Below, piece after piece: positions 1 to 16,075 of a stretch of DNA of 64,000 bases. Numbering within the stretch: position 1 is the stretch's first letter; each line of letters starts with the position of its first letter. This DNA is from Streptomyces lunaelactis. GTDB lineage: Bacteria > Actinomycetota > Actinomycetes > Streptomycetales > Streptomycetaceae. The notes below the pieces were generated by a model. That model did no database searches and had not been told where the DNA came from. It worked only from the letters and a program-made list of their open reading frames with translations. Position numbers and translations under genes: made by a program. The stretch covers positions 5,146,001 through 5,210,000 of the forward strand of contig NZ_CP026304.1 of assembly GCF_003054555.1 (NCBI RefSeq), written 5' to 3'.

Positions 1-2
1 GC

Positions 3-911
3 GGGGGCGTCTCGCTGACGGCTGTGGCCGTCATAGCAGGCGTGGCCGGCTGTCAGGGTGGCGACGGGGAGAAGAAGTCCACCGGGACGCCGAGGACCGA
101 GACGCAGTCCCGTACGGCCGTGACGCAGGTCCTCACGGCGGCGTACAAGAAGACCGCGGCGGCGAAGTCGGCCAAGGTCCGTATGACGATGACGATGCCG
201 GCCGCCATGGACGGCGGCGGGACCATGGAGATGTCCGGGGTCATGGGGTGGGACCCCACCGTGATGGACATGACCATGAAGGGCTCTATGTTCGCGGCCG
301 CGCCGACGGCTCCGGAGCAGATCCGCATGGTGTGGCTCACCAGCGCCATGTACGTGGACATGGGCACCAAGGCGTCCAAGGAGATGGACGGCAAGCGCTG
401 GATGAAGCTCGACCTCGGGGCCGCGGCCGAGGCGGCGGGGGGCAAGGCGCTGCAGAAGCGGATGACCGGCAGCCTGGAGAGCATGAACCAGGACCCGGCC
501 CAGCAACTCGCGATGCTGCTCGAATCGCCGAACCTCAAGCACATCGGCGCGGAGAAGGTCGACGGAGTCGAGGCCCGGCACTACAAGGGCACCCTCACAC
601 TCGACGAGATGGTGGCTTCCAACGACTCGCTCGACGCGCTCGGCGAGAAGGAGCGCAAGGACCTCCTCGCCACCATGAAGAAGTCCGGTATCAAGGGCTA
701 CGACACCGAGGTGTGGGTCAACGAGGACGACTACCCGGTGAAGATGGACGTCGCTGTGGACAGCCCCGAGGGCCAGGTCAAGATCGTGGCGAACTACTGG
801 GACTACGGGGCCGAGGCCACCGTGCAGGCACCGCCGGCCGGCGAGACCTTCGACCTCATGGACATGCTGAAGGAGCTCGGCGAGGGCCTGAAGTCCGCAG
901 GTCAGAGCTGA
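3..911 (+). CDS. Lipoprotein, LolA-like (5' partial)
   Basis: The reading frame is open to the left window edge, so the true start lies upstream. The visible N-terminus is a hydrophobic signal-peptide core ending in the lipobox VAGC, then a Gly/Asp/Lys linker, so the mature protein should be a lipid-anchored exported protein. The roughly 280-residue mature part has a Met-rich stretch (residues ~55-80 of the visible protein) and alternating strands with a late VDGVEARHYKGTL segment, like actinobacterial LolA/LppX-fold lipoproteins. Its ligand is unknown. It ends 24 nt before the putative rplJ promoter, as commonly seen in Streptomyces where such genes lie beside the rplKA/rplJL cluster. The lipoprotein call is firm; the fold is inference. 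Confidence 0.8.
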   Translation, partial: GGVSLTAVAVIAGVAGCQGGDGEKKSTGTPRTETQSRTAVTQVLTAAYKKTAAAKSAKVRMTMTMPAAMDGGGTMEMSGVMGWDPTVMDMTMKGSMFAAAPTAPEQIRMVWLTSAMYVDMGTKASKEMDGKRWMKLDLGAAAEAAGGKALQKRMTGSLESMNQDPAQQLAMLLESPNLKHIGAEKVDGVEARHYKGTLTLDEMVASNDSLDALGEKERKDLLATMKKSGIKGYDTEVWVNEDDYPVKMDVAVDSPEGQVKIVANYWDYGAEATVQAPPAGETFDLMDMLKELGEGLKSAGQS

Positions 912-934
912 CGGGATCGCCTCGATGGCCCGAT

Positions 935-964
935 TTGCCTGACAGGGATCCGTTCACGTACTCT
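935..964 (+). promoter_or_regulatory. Putative rplJ promoter
   Basis: TTGCCT (935-940), an 18-nt spacer and TACTCT (959-964) form a good match to the HrdB-type sigma-70 consensus. Transcription would start near 970, exactly where the L10-leader-like RNA begins, which supports the call. Confidence 0.55.
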
Positions 965-969
965 TCCCC

Positions 970-1130
970 AGAAGCCAAAGACCGCTGGTCGTTGCTGTGT
1001 CCTCGCAAGAGGGTGCAGCGGCCGAAGGATCCGCTAGCTGCGGACGACCCGCGTAGGTGACCGTGGAAAGCTCCCGGACTCGTCCGGTCGAGCTACGCCC
1101 CGTGCGCCTGCGCCGGGGCGTTTCGTTTTG
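970..1130 (+). promoter_or_regulatory. L10 (rplJ) leader RNA
   Basis: The stretch from AGCCAAAGACCGCTGGTCG (973) to the hairpin at 1120 looks like the actinobacterial L10 leader, which the L10(L12)4 complex binds to repress rplJL. Visible parts are the AGACCGCTGGTC stem, the CCGAAGGATCCGCT segment and the GCAGCGG arm. Recognition is from memory of the family; a covariance-model search would settle it. Confidence 0.7.
1096..1129 (+). terminator. Attenuator-like hairpin in rplJ leader
   Basis: CGCCCCG (1096-1102) pairs perfectly with CGGGGCG (1114-1120), with an inner GCG/CGC extension, and is followed by TTTCGTTTT (1121-1129). This is an intrinsic-terminator shape inside the leader, 51 nt before the rplJ start. 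It suggests that L10 binding controls termination as well as translation. Confidence 0.6.
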
Positions 1131-1180
1131 CCCAGCCCCTTCTGAGCGGTCCTCATCACCCGGAAGGAGGCCGACGCTCT

Positions 1181-1741
1181 ATGGCAAGGCCCGACAAGGC
1201 TGCCGCGGTAGCCGAGCTCACGGACCAGTTCCGTAGCTCGAACGCCGCCGTGCTGACCGAGTACCGGGGTCTCACCGTGGCGCAGCTCAAGACGCTGCGT
1301 CGTTCGCTCGGTGAGAACGCCCAGTACGCCGTGGTGAAGAACACGCTGACCAAGATTGCGGCCAACGAGGCCGGGATCAACACGCTCGACGACCTGTTCG
1401 CGGGTCCGACGGCGGTTGCCTTCATCACCGGTGACCCGGTGGAGTCGGCGAAGGGTCTTCGTGACTTCGCCAAGGACAACCCCAACCTCATCATCAAGGG
1501 CGGTGTCCTTGACGGTAAGGCGCTGTCCGCCGATGAGATCAAGAAGCTTGCGGACCTCGAGTCCCGCGAGGTTCTGCTCGCCAAGCTGGCGGGTGCCATG
1601 AAGGGCAAGCAGTCTCAGGCTGCCGCGCTCTTCCAGGCCCCGCTGTCGAAGTTCGTCCGCACCGCGGAGGCGCTTCGCAGCAAGGTCGAGCAGGGCGGTG
1701 CCGGTACGCCGGCTCCCGCCGAGGCCGAGGTGGCCGAGTAG
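1181..1741 (+). CDS. rplJ: 50S ribosomal protein L10
   Basis: L10 forms the base of the ribosomal stalk: its N-terminal domain binds 23S rRNA with L11 and its C-terminal helix holds L7/L12 dimers. The 186-residue protein starts [17 protein letters not shown] and has the usual family segments ([18 protein letters not shown] near residue 25, [12 protein letters not shown] near 50). A strong GGAAGGAGG ribosome site precedes the ATG. It is the first gene of the rplJL unit, behind a long structured leader. The Ala/Pro/Glu-rich C-terminal tail is longer than in E. coli, as is usual in actinobacteria. Confidence 0.98.
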   Translation: MARPDKAAAVAELTDQFRSSNAAVLTEYRGLTVAQLKTLRRSLGENAQYAVVKNTLTKIAANEAGINTLDDLFAGPTAVAFITGDPVESAKGLRDFAKDNPNLIIKGGVLDGKALSADEIKKLADLESREVLLAKLAGAMKGKQSQAAALFQAPLSKFVRTAEALRSKVEQGGAGTPAPAEAEVAE

Positions 1742-1848
1742 TACCCCCCATGCCCCTCCGGGGCGTGGTTCCACCCAGGTCGCAGCGGGCCCGTACGCCC
1801 GCCTTCATATACACCCGGCACCTGCCGAATTAGTGGAAGGACGCCATC

Positions 1849-2232
1849 ATGGCGAAGCTGTCCCAGGACGAGCTGCTCGCGCAGTTCGAGACCCTGACCC
1901 TCATCGAGCTCTCCGAGTTCGTGAAGGCCTTCGAGGAGAAGTTCGACGTCACCGCCGCCGCGCCGGTCGCCGCTGCCGGCGTTGCCGCCGCGGGCGCCCC
2001 GGTTGAGGCCGAGGCCGAGCAGGACGAGTTCGACGTCATCCTCACGGGTGCCGGCGAGAAGAAGATCCAGGTCATCAAGGTCGTGCGTGAGCTGACCTCG
2101 CTGGGTCTGAAGGAGGCCAAGGACCTCGTCGACGGCGCTCCGAAGCCGGTCCTCGAGAAGGTCGCCAAGGAGGCCGCCGAGAAGGCTGCCGAGTCCCTCA
2201 AGGGTGCTGGCGCGTCCGTCGAGGTCAAGTGA
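1849..2232 (+). CDS. rplL: 50S ribosomal protein L7/L12
   Basis: L7/L12 is the multi-copy stalk protein that recruits translational GTPases. The 127-residue protein has the N-terminal dimerisation helices ([21 protein letters not shown]), a flexible Ala/Pro/Glu hinge (residues ~35-60) and the C-terminal factor-binding domain with [27 protein letters not shown] ribosome site lies at about 1835. It follows rplJ by 107 nt and has the same strand. A strong hairpin 80 nt downstream probably reduces read-through into rpoB. Confidence 0.98.
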   Translation: MAKLSQDELLAQFETLTLIELSEFVKAFEEKFDVTAAAPVAAAGVAAAGAPVEAEAEQDEFDVILTGAGEKKIQVIKVVRELTSLGLKEAKDLVDGAPKPVLEKVAKEAAEKAAESLKGAGASVEVK

Positions 2233-2311
2233 CCTTCTGAGTCTCTGACTCGCGCTGCCGGGCGCATATCGGCGACAGCCGGTTCCGCTTAGGCGCCGCA
2301 AGGTGCACAGC

Positions 2312-2345
2312 GAAGGGCGATCACCCGTACGGGTGGTCGCCCTTC
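2312..2345 (+). terminator. Hairpin downstream of rplL
   Basis: GAAGGGCGATCACCCG (2312-2327) pairs with CGGGTGGTCGCCCTTC (2330-2345), with one G-T pair and a TA loop. It lacks a clean T-tract. It may be a partial terminator or processing site separating rplJL from rpoBC expression. Confidence 0.6.
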
Positions 2346-2366
2346 GGCGTTCCGGCGGGGCCTGCC

Positions 2367-2394
2367 TTGATCTTCCGTTTACGACGAGTATCGT
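2367..2394 (+). promoter_or_regulatory. Candidate upstream rpoB promoter
   Basis: TTGATC (2367-2372), 16-nt spacer, TATCGT (2389-2394). It lies just after the rplL hairpin. It is weaker evidence than the second candidate closer to rpoB. Confidence 0.35.
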
Positions 2395-2621
2395 GATCTT
2401 CGCCGTGCGCCCCGAACACTGGTCAGTGACGATTGCAGCAGCCAGTTTGGGTTGGGGGGCCTTGACGAACCGCACGTAGCGCGCAATTCTCAGGACGCGT
2501 CGTCACAACGATCCGGAACCGAGGCATGGATCGACGACCGAACGGGCAGTATCGAGGTGCGCCTCTTGGCGCGAGGGCAAGCCGCGGAGTTGAGAACAAC
2601 GAGGGTCTCGAAAACCCGGAC

Positions 2622-2650
2622 TGGACATCAGTGTGCCAAGTGGCTACACT
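2622..2650 (+). promoter_or_regulatory. Putative main rpoB promoter
   Basis: TGGACA (2622-2627), 17-nt spacer, TACACT (2645-2650). Both hexamers and spacing fit the principal sigma factor. I recall this block as conserved upstream of rpoB in streptomycetes. It would give a leader of about 177 nt before the TTG start. Confidence 0.6.
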
Positions 2651-2656
2651 GACCCT

Positions 2657-2833
2657 TTGCGCTGCCTGTTAACTGCCTCCTGCCCGTCACCAGGGGCATT
2701 CCCACGCATGAGCACCGACGACTGAATCGTCCCTGACCTGGCCATCTTGGCTGAATCGGGAACGGCCTGTCTCTGTGCCCAGCATGGGACCGGTACGCGC
2801 GTAGTGAGTCCGAGCCCTCGGAAGGACCCCCTC
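2657..2833 (+). other. rpoB 5' leader
   Basis: Non-coding stretch between the putative rpoB promoter and the TTG start. It includes a five-codon frame MSTDD at 2708-2725 that is probably fortuitous. The GGAAGGA at 2820-2826 is the rpoB ribosome-binding site. No known leader family was recognised. Confidence 0.4.
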
Positions 2834-5800
2834 TTGGCCGCCTCGCGCAACGCCTCGACCGCGAATACGAACAACGGCGCCAGCACCGCCCCGCTGCGCA
2901 TCTCCTTTGCAAAGATCAAGGAGCCCCTCGAGGTTCCGAACCTCCTCGCGCTGCAGACCGAGAGCTTTGACTGGCTGCTCGGCAACGCCGCTTGGAAGTC
3001 TCGTGTCGAGGCGGCTCTGGACAGCGGACAGGACGTCCCCACCAAGTCCGGTCTGGAAGAGATCTTCGAGGAGATCTCGCCGATCGAGGACTTCTCCGGG
3101 TCGATGTCGCTGACCTTCCGCGACCACCGTTTCGAGCCTCCGAAGAACTCCATCGACGAGTGCAAGGAGCGCGACTTCACGTACGCTGCCCCGCTCTTCG
3201 TCACTGCCGAGTTCACCAACAACGAGACCGGCGAGATCAAGTCCCAGACGGTCTTCATGGGTGATTTCCCGCTCATGACCAACAAGGGCACCTTCGTCAT
3301 CAACGGCACCGAGCGTGTCGTGGTGTCGCAGCTGGTCCGCTCGCCGGGTGTCTACTTCGACTCCAACATCGACAAGACGTCCGACAAGGACATTTTCACG
3401 GCCAAGATCATCCCGTCCCGGGGTGCCTGGCTCGAGATGGAGATCGACAAGCGCGACATGGTCGGTGTCCGCATCGACCGCAAGCGCAAGCAGTCCGTCA
3501 CCGTCCTGCTCAAGGCTCTCGGGTGGACCACCGAGCAGATCCTCGAGGAGTTCGGCGAGTACGAGTCGATGCGCGCCACCCTGGAGAAGGACCACACCCA
3601 GGGCCAGGACGACGCGCTGCTCGACATCTACCGCAAGCTGCGTCCGGGCGAGCCCCCGACGCGCGAGGCCGCTCAGACGCTGCTCGAGAACCTCTACTTC
3701 AACCCGAAGCGCTACGACCTCGCCAAGGTCGGCCGCTACAAGGTGAACAAGAAGCTCGGCGCGGATGAGCCGCTGAACGCCGGCGTGCTCACCACCGACG
3801 ACGTCATCGCGACCATCAAGTACCTGGTCAAGCTGCACGCCGGTGAGACCGAGACGGTCGGCGAGAGCGGCAACCAGATCGTCGTCGAGACCGACGACAT
3901 CGACCACTTCGGCAACCGTCGTCTGCGTAACGTCGGCGAGCTCATCCAGAACCAGGTCCGTACGGGTCTGGCTCGGATGGAGCGCGTCGTGCGTGAGCGC
4001 ATGACGACCCAGGACGTCGAAGCGATCACGCCGCAGACCCTGATCAACATCCGGCCGGTCGTCGCCTCCATCAAGGAGTTCTTCGGCACCAGCCAGCTGT
4101 CGCAGTTCATGGACCAGAACAACCCGCTGTCGGGTCTCACCCACAAGCGCCGCCTGTCGGCTCTTGGCCCGGGTGGTCTCTCCCGTGAGCGGGCCGGCTT
4201 CGAGGTCCGTGACGTGCACCCGTCCCACTACGGCCGCATGTGCCCGATCGAGACCCCTGAAGGCCCGAACATCGGTCTGATCGGCTCGCTCGCCTCGTAC
4301 GGCCGGGTGAACGCGTTCGGCTTCGTCGAGACGCCGTACCGCCGGGTCGTCGACGACCAGGTCACCGACGACGTCGACTACCTGACCGCCGACGAGGAGG
4401 ACCGGTTCGTCATCGCGCAGGCCAACGCCGCGCTGACCGACGACATGCGGTTCGCCGAGAACCGCGTGCTGGTCCGCCGTCGTGGCGGAGAGGTCGACTA
4501 CGTCCCGGGCTCCGACGTGGACTACATGGACGTCTCGCCGCGCCAGATGGTGTCGGTCGCGACCGCCATGATCCCGTTCCTCGAGCACGACGACGCCAAC
4601 CGTGCCCTCATGGGCGCGAACATGATGCGCCAGGCCGTGCCGCTGATCACGTCCGAGGCGCCGCTGGTCGGCACCGGCATGGAGTACCGCTGCGCGGTCG
4701 ACGCCGGTGACGTCATCAAGGCGGAGAAGGAAGGTGTTGTCCAGGAGGTATCCGCGGACTACATCACCGTCGCCAATGACGACGGCACGTACACCACGTA
4801 CCGCATCGCCAAGTTCTCCCGCTCCAACCAGGGCACCTCGGTCAACCAGAAGGTTGTCGTGGACGAGGGCGCCCGCGTCGTCGAGGGCCAGGTCCTCGCC
4901 GACGGTCCGGCCACCGAGCAGGGCGAGATGGCGCTCGGCAAGAACCTGCTGGTCGCCTTCATGCCGTGGGAGGGTCACAACTACGAGGACGCGATCATCC
5001 TGTCGCAGCGCCTCGTGCAGGACGACGTCCTCTCCTCGATCCACATCGAGGAGCACGAGGTCGACGCCCGTGACACCAAGCTCGGCCCGGAGGAGATCAC
5101 CCGGGACATCCCGAACGTCTCCGAGGAGGTCCTCGCGGACCTCGACGAGCGCGGCATCATCCGTATCGGTGCCGAGGTCGTCGCCGGCGACATCCTCGTC
5201 GGCAAGGTCACGCCGAAGGGCGAGACCGAGCTGACCCCGGAGGAGCGTCTGCTCCGTGCGATCTTCGGAGAGAAGGCGCGCGAAGTCCGTGACACCTCGC
5301 TGAAGGTGCCCCACGGCGAGATCGGCAAGGTCATCGGCGTACGCGTCTTCGACCGCGAGGAGGGCGACGAGCTGCCGCCGGGCGTGAACCAGCTGGTTCG
5401 CGTCTACGTCGCGCAGAAGCGCAAGATCACCGATGGTGACAAGCTCGCCGGCCGTCACGGCAACAAGGGCGTCATCTCGAAGATCCTGCCGATCGAGGAC
5501 ATGCCGTTCCTGGAGGACGGCACCCCGGTCGACATCATCCTCAACCCGCTGGGTGTCCCGTCCCGAATGAACCCGGGACAGGTTCTCGAGATCCACCTCG
5601 GCTGGCTCGCCAGCCAGGGCTGGAAGGTCGAGGGCAGCGAGGAGTGGATGGAGCGGCTGAAGCTCATCGGCGCGGACGAGGTCCCGCCCGGTACGAACGT
5701 CGCCACCCCCGTCTTCGACGGTGCGCGCGAGGACGAGATCTCCGGTCTCTTCGAGTCCACGATCCCGAACCGCGACGGCAACCGGATGGTCCAGCCGTCC

Positions 5801-6316
5801 GGCAAGGCCAACCTGTTCGACGGCCGCTCCGGTGAGCCGTTCCCGGACCCGGTTTCGGTCGGGTACATGTACATCCTCAAGCTCCACCACCTGGTCGACG
5901 ACAAGCTGCACGCTCGCTCGACCGGTCCGTACTCGATGATCACCCAGCAGCCGCTGGGTGGTAAGGCCCAGTTCGGTGGCCAGCGATTCGGAGAGATGGA
6001 GGTGTGGGCGCTGGAGGCTTATGGCGCCGCGTACGCCCTCCAGGAGCTGCTGACCATCAAGTCCGACGACGTCACGGGCCGCGTGAAGGTCTACGAGGCC
6101 ATCGTCAAGGGCGAGAACATCCCCGAGCCCGGCATTCCCGAGTCCTTCAAGGTGCTCATCAAGGAAATGCAGTCGCTCTGCCTCAACGTGGAGGTGCTGT
6201 CCTCGGACGGTATGTCCATCGAGATGCGCGACACGGACGAGGACGTCTTCCGCGCTGCGGAGGAGCTCGGTATCGACCTGTCCCGGCGCGAGCCGAGCAG
6301 CGTCGAAGAGGTCTGA
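2834..6316 (+). CDS. rpoB: RNA polymerase beta subunit
   Basis: Beta forms half of the RNA polymerase catalytic cleft and holds the rifamycin site. The start is placed at TTG 2834, not an upstream ATG in the same frame, because GGAAGGA sits 8 nt before it and the product then begins (M)[16 protein letters not shown], as in other streptomycetes, at the family length (1160 residues). The rifampicin cluster reads [18 protein letters not shown] and then [13 protein letters not shown]; the residues equivalent to E. coli D516, H526 and S531 are wild type (codons at 4112, 4142 and 4157), so sensitivity is predicted. The ending [10 protein letters not shown] is typical. It is co-directional with rpoC, 125 nt downstream. 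Confidence 0.98.
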   Translation: MAASRNASTANTNNGASTAPLRISFAKIKEPLEVPNLLALQTESFDWLLGNAAWKSRVEAALDSGQDVPTKSGLEEIFEEISPIEDFSGSMSLTFRDHRFEPPKNSIDECKERDFTYAAPLFVTAEFTNNETGEIKSQTVFMGDFPLMTNKGTFVINGTERVVVSQLVRSPGVYFDSNIDKTSDKDIFTAKIIPSRGAWLEMEIDKRDMVGVRIDRKRKQSVTVLLKALGWTTEQILEEFGEYESMRATLEKDHTQGQDDALLDIYRKLRPGEPPTREAAQTLLENLYFNPKRYDLAKVGRYKVNKKLGADEPLNAGVLTTDDVIATIKYLVKLHAGETETVGESGNQIVVETDDIDHFGNRRLRNVGELIQNQVRTGLARMERVVRERMTTQDVEAITPQTLINIRPVVASIKEFFGTSQLSQFMDQNNPLSGLTHKRRLSALGPGGLSRERAGFEVRDVHPSHYGRMCPIETPEGPNIGLIGSLASYGRVNAFGFVETPYRRVVDDQVTDDVDYLTADEEDRFVIAQANAALTDDMRFAENRVLVRRRGGEVDYVPGSDVDYMDVSPRQMVSVATAMIPFLEHDDANRALMGANMMRQAVPLITSEAPLVGTGMEYRCAVDAGDVIKAEKEGVVQEVSADYITVANDDGTYTTYRIAKFSRSNQGTSVNQKVVVDEGARVVEGQVLADGPATEQGEMALGKNLLVAFMPWEGHNYEDAIILSQRLVQDDVLSSIHIEEHEVDARDTKLGPEEITRDIPNVSEEVLADLDERGIIRIGAEVVAGDILVGKVTPKGETELTPEERLLRAIFGEKAREVRDTSLKVPHGEIGKVIGVRVFDREEGDELPPGVNQLVRVYVAQKRKITDGDKLAGRHGNKGVISKILPIEDMPFLEDGTPVDIILNPLGVPSRMNPGQVLEIHLGWLASQGWKVEGSEEWMERLKLIGADEVPPGTNVATPVFDGAREDEISGLFESTIPNRDGNRMVQPSGKANLFDGRSGEPFPDPVSVGYMYILKLHHLVDDKLHARSTGPYSMITQQPLGGKAQFGGQRFGEMEVWALEAYGAAYALQELLTIKSDDVTGRVKVYEAIVKGENIPEPGIPESFKVLIKEMQSLCLNVEVLSSDGMSIEMRDTDEDVFRAAEELGIDLSRREPSSVEEV

Positions 6317-6323
6317 CGGGTCT

Positions 6324-6352
6324 GGTCGGGACCTCCTCGTGAGGTCCCGACC
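6324..6352 (+). terminator. Perfect hairpin between rpoB and rpoC
   Basis: GGTCGGGACCTC (6324-6335) and GAGGTCCCGACC (6341-6352) form a perfect 12-bp stem with a CTCGT loop, 8 nt after the rpoB stop. There is no T-tract, so it is more likely an mRNA processing or stabilising element than a full terminator. Confidence 0.6.
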
Positions 6353-6441
6353 CTGCCCCGGACCCGTACAGACCATGATTTAGCGCCCGATATCTCGCTT
6401 TACGGCGAGGGGCACGACCCCCTGAGAGGGATTGACGCATA

Positions 6442-10341
<3,900 letters not shown>

Positions 10342-10350
10342 GGCATAGTC

Positions 10351-10390
10351 CCCCTGGACCCCGTGGTGTTTGCTGCCAGGGGTCCGGGGG
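10351..10390 (+). terminator. rpoC downstream hairpin 1
   Basis: CCCCTGGACCCC (10351-10362) pairs with GGGGTCCGGGGG (10379-10390) with a single G-T pair and a 16-nt loop. It starts 9 nt after the rpoC stop. Confidence 0.6.
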
Positions 10391-10414
10391 GAGTCCCCCG
10401 GGACAGCACAGTCA

Positions 10415-10443
10415 GGGCGGCCATCTCTCGCGGATGGCCGCCC
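10415..10443 (+). terminator. rpoC downstream hairpin 2
   Basis: GGGCGGCCATC (10415-10425) and GATGGCCGCCC (10433-10443) form a perfect 11-bp stem with a 7-nt loop. With the preceding hairpin it makes a tandem terminator for rpoBC. Confidence 0.7.
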
Positions 10444-10490
10444 TGTGCCGTATCTTGCAGGCCGGTGTGTCCTGCGCGTGTGCATTTGTT

Positions 10491-10519
10491 TTGACCGGAG
10501 CCGATGCGGTAGGTACGCT
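10491..10519 (+). promoter_or_regulatory. Putative rpsL (str operon) promoter
   Basis: TTGACC (10491-10496), 17-nt spacer, TACGCT (10514-10519): a near-consensus principal-sigma promoter. Transcription would begin near 10526 and give a leader of about 185 nt before rpsL. Confidence 0.7.
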
Positions 10520-10637
10520 CTGTCCTTGTGCCTGGGGTGTGCCTGGGCTCGTGTGCGTGTCCTCAACCGCATGGCGAGTCCGTAAATCGGCCATCGTAAT
10601 CTGCGCCTCTTCCCCTTCCGGGGAAGCCTGCAGTATT

Positions 10638-10662
10638 CGACACACCCGACCGCGTGGGTCGG
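10638..10662 (+). promoter_or_regulatory. Shared leader hairpin, rpsL copy
   Basis: A 25-nt element with core CCCGACCGCGTGGGTCGG that folds as a CCGACC/GGTCGG stem. It matches 24 of 25 nt in the rpsJ leader (18789-18813). It lies 49 nt before the rpsL start. Possible binding site for a common regulator of the str and S10 operons. Confidence 0.6.
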
Positions 10663-10711
10663 CGACGTTCCAGGTTAGTTTCACATACGGCACACAGAAA
10701 CCGGAGAAGTA

Positions 10712-11083
10712 GTGCCTACGATCCAGCAGCTGGTCCGGAAGGGCCGGCAGGACAAGGTCGAGAAGAACAAGACGCCCGCACTCGAGGGTTCCCCTCAGCG
10801 TCGTGGCGTCTGCACGCGTGTGTTCACGACCACCCCGAAGAAGCCGAACTCGGCCCTGCGGAAGGTCGCGCGTGTGCGTCTGACCTCCGGGATCGAGGTA
10901 ACGGCCTACATTCCGGGTGAGGGACACAACCTGCAGGAGCACTCCATCGTGCTCGTGCGTGGTGGCCGTGTGAAGGACCTGCCGGGTGTTCGTTACAAGA
11001 TCATCCGCGGTTCCCTCGACACCCAGGGTGTCAAGAACCGCAAGCAGGCCCGCAGCCGCTACGGCGCCAAGAAGGAGAAGTAA
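10712..11083 (+). CDS. rpsL: 30S ribosomal protein S12
   Basis: S12 shapes the decoding centre. The 123-residue protein starts at GTG 10712, with GGAGAAG as ribosome site. The conserved loops are intact: [13 protein letters not shown] (both lysines present, so no streptomycin-resistance change there) and [14 protein letters not shown], which carries the Asp that is often methylthiolated. The Lys-rich tail ([10 protein letters not shown]) is standard. First gene of the str operon; rpsG begins 2 nt after its stop. Confidence 0.98.
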   Translation: MPTIQQLVRKGRQDKVEKNKTPALEGSPQRRGVCTRVFTTTPKKPNSALRKVARVRLTSGIEVTAYIPGEGHNLQEHSIVLVRGGRVKDLPGVRYKIIRGSLDTQGVKNRKQARSRYGAKKEK

Positions 11084-11085
11084 GA

Positions 11086-11556
11086 ATGCCTCGTAAGGGC
11101 CCCGCCCCTAAGCGCCCGGTCATCATCGACCCGGTCTACGGTTCTCCTCTTGTCACGTCGCTGATCAACAAGATCCTGCTCAACGGCAAGCGTTCCACTG
11201 CCGAGCGGATCGTCTACGGCGCCATGGAAGGCCTCCGCGAGAAGACCGGCGCTGACCCGGTCATCACGCTGAAGCGCGCCCTCGAGAACGTCAAGCCCTC
11301 TCTCGAGGTCAAGTCCCGCCGTGTCGGTGGCGCCACCTACCAGGTGCCGATCGAGGTCAAGCCCGGTCGCGCCGCCACCCTCGCGCTGCGCTGGGTCGTG
11401 GGTTACTCCCGCGCCCGTCGCGAGAAGACCATGACCGAACGCCTCATGAACGAGCTGCTCGACGCCTCCAACGGCCTCGGCGCTGCGGTCAAGAAGCGTG
11501 AGGACACGCACAAGATGGCCGAGTCCAACAAGGCCTTCGCGCACTACCGCTGGTAG
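11086..11556 (+). CDS. rpsG: 30S ribosomal protein S7
   Basis: S7 nucleates assembly of the 30S head and contacts E-site tRNA. The 156-residue protein has the usual start [20 protein letters not shown], the central [16 protein letters not shown] beta hairpin and the C-terminal AFAHYRW end. It is tightly coupled to rpsL (2-nt gap) and precedes fusA by 38 nt, the standard str order. In E. coli S7 is the autoregulator of the str operon; nothing here proves that role. Confidence 0.98.
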   Translation: MPRKGPAPKRPVIIDPVYGSPLVTSLINKILLNGKRSTAERIVYGAMEGLREKTGADPVITLKRALENVKPSLEVKSRRVGGATYQVPIEVKPGRAATLALRWVVGYSRARREKTMTERLMNELLDASNGLGAAVKKREDTHKMAESNKAFAHYRW

Positions 11557-11594
11557 TCGCTACCCACATCGAGACCGAGAGAAGATTGAGCCTT

Positions 11595-13721
<2,127 letters not shown>

Positions 13722-13765
13722 CTCTTCGGAGTACACGCTCTAGGCTTGTCACCGGCGCCTGGAGG

Positions 13766-13803
13766 GGCGTTCGCAGCAGGGCTCATGCACTGCGGCGAAC
13801 GCC
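13766..13803 (+). other. Hairpin between fusA and tuf
   Basis: GGCGTTCGC (13766-13774) pairs perfectly with GCGAACGCC (13795-13803), with an inner GCAG/CTGC pairing. It lies in the 160-nt fusA-tuf gap and may partly terminate the str transcript or start the tuf leader. No convincing tuf promoter was seen. Confidence 0.5.
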
Positions 13804-13881
13804 CCCGGGCCCGGCATTCCAGCAAAGATCACCTGGCGCCGATGAAGCAAGGCGTACAGAACCACTCCACAGGAGGACCCA

Positions 13882-15075
<1,194 letters not shown>

Positions 15076-15113
15076 TTGCTGATCTGACCTGGTTGCTCCC
15101 GGAGCACCAGCAA

Positions 15114-15139
15114 GGGCCCCGCACTTCGGTGCGGGGCCC
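15114..15139 (+). terminator. tuf terminator
   Basis: GGGCCCCGCAC (15114-15124), loop TTCG, GTGCGGGGCCC (15129-15139): a perfect 11-bp stem closed by a stable tetraloop, 38 nt after the tuf stop. Confidence 0.85.
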
Positions 15140-15280
15140 TTCGCGTTGTCCGGCGCTGCTGTGACAGCCGGCGGTGCCGGTCTGCGGGACCAGATCCAGG
15201 GGTGTGCGTCCGCGCCCATGCCGACGGCCGTGGCGGTGTCGTGGGGGCCGCGCAGGCGGAGGGTCCACGAGGACTCCGCC

Positions 15281-15436
15281 CGCCTGCGCAAGGTTCGTGT
15301 GGAGGTCCGTCCCGAAGACCTGGACAAGGCCACGGAGGCGTTCCGTGGCGGTCAGGAGGTCGCGGTTCACGGGTGACGTTGAGCCGAGCGGTACGGGTGT
15401 GCGGCTGCGGAGGGTGACGGGATTCGTGATGGGCCG
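15281..15436 (+). pseudogene. Frameshifted gene remnant after tuf
   Basis: One frame reads [19 protein letters not shown] ... GGQEVAVHG and stops at 15374. The next frame continues as GDVEPSGTGVRLRRVTGF. Dropping one G in the CACGGGTGAC run at 15369-15378 joins the two into a continuous beta-strand-like pattern with coding-type codon bias, so this looks like the C-terminal end of a decayed gene. A 9-bp inverted repeat (15250-15258 / 15281-15289) abuts its start. The rest of the gap 15140-15603 shows nothing else. The family is not recognised. Confidence 0.35.
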
Positions 15437-15603
15437 GGTACGACGGCAGGACCGTTCGCGCGGTCTCGACGGTACGAGGTCACGTACACGGCCACGCCGC
15501 AGGGATGGCGTGCGAATCGGCCGCACTGTTGGAATCCCGCTTTCGCTTGGTGAACCGCGTTCCGTAGGTTGGCAGGAAGTGATCACGTCTATGGAGGGGT
15601 CCC

Positions 15604-16041
15604 ATGGCCTGGGAAGAGTGGGCGCAGATCAAAGCTGAAGTAGCCGACCGGCATGCTTTCCAGATGCAACTGAACCAGCTAGCCCCGGCAGGGGGAGGCG
15701 GCAGCAGTGCCCCTGACCTGGCCTCCAGCCCGGCGAAGAAGCAGGCAGCGGTGAAGGCGATCAACGACGCGCTGGAGCCCGGTGTCGTGAACGACGGCAA
15801 GCACACCGCTGAGAGCGTGAATGCGGCAGTCAAGGAGTTCGGCGCCCGAGACGGTTACGGCTGGGACACGTCAGGCGCCCTGAAGAAGGCGCATGAGGCG
15901 TGGGCGAAACAGGTCAAGACCCTGCTCGACCGGTTGGCGACGGAGAAGAGCCTTCTGAGCACGACAACCATCAACTTCCAGAACAACGACCTCGATATCG
16001 CCGCACAGATGGCTCGACATTCCCGGATCGACGACTACTGA
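15604..16041 (+). CDS. Small protein of a WXG100-linked module
   Basis: A 145-residue soluble protein, starting MAWEEWAQIKAEVADRHAFQM after GGAGGGGTCCC. A Gly/Ser-rich linker (residues ~30-40) splits a short N-terminal helix from a helical domain holding FGARDGYGWDTSGALKKAHEAW and a C-terminal helix. There is no signal peptide or membrane segment. The helical hairpin plan and its place just before a WXG100-like gene resemble streptomycete proteins that accompany type VII-secreted products. Function is unproven; the role as partner or chaperone is inference from the neighbour. Confidence 0.75.
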   Translation: MAWEEWAQIKAEVADRHAFQMQLNQLAPAGGGGSSAPDLASSPAKKQAAVKAINDALEPGVVNDGKHTAESVNAAVKEFGARDGYGWDTSGALKKAHEAWAKQVKTLLDRLATEKSLLSTTTINFQNNDLDIAAQMARHSRIDDY

Positions 16042-16075
16042 CCCCCGGTTGACCAGCCGGCTCCAAGGGGAATGC

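Noticed and set aside
2452..2652. Open frame of 66 codons between rplL and rpoB
   Set aside because: It crosses the putative rpoB promoter and has no coding-like codon bias.
2708..2725. Five-codon reading frame MSTDD in the rpoB leader as a regulatory leader peptide
   Set aside because: Too short to judge, with no well-spaced ribosome site; kept only as a note in the leader entry.
2687..6376. Very long minus-strand open frame opposite rpoB (about 1229 codons)
   Set aside because: It mirrors the codon-position GC bias of rpoB, is rich in Arg/Val/Asp/Leu with no domain, and has no ribosome site. It is a shadow frame.
10434..10712. Open frame of 92 codons in the rpsL leader
   Set aside because: It runs through the promoter and the leader hairpin and has no homology or ribosome site.
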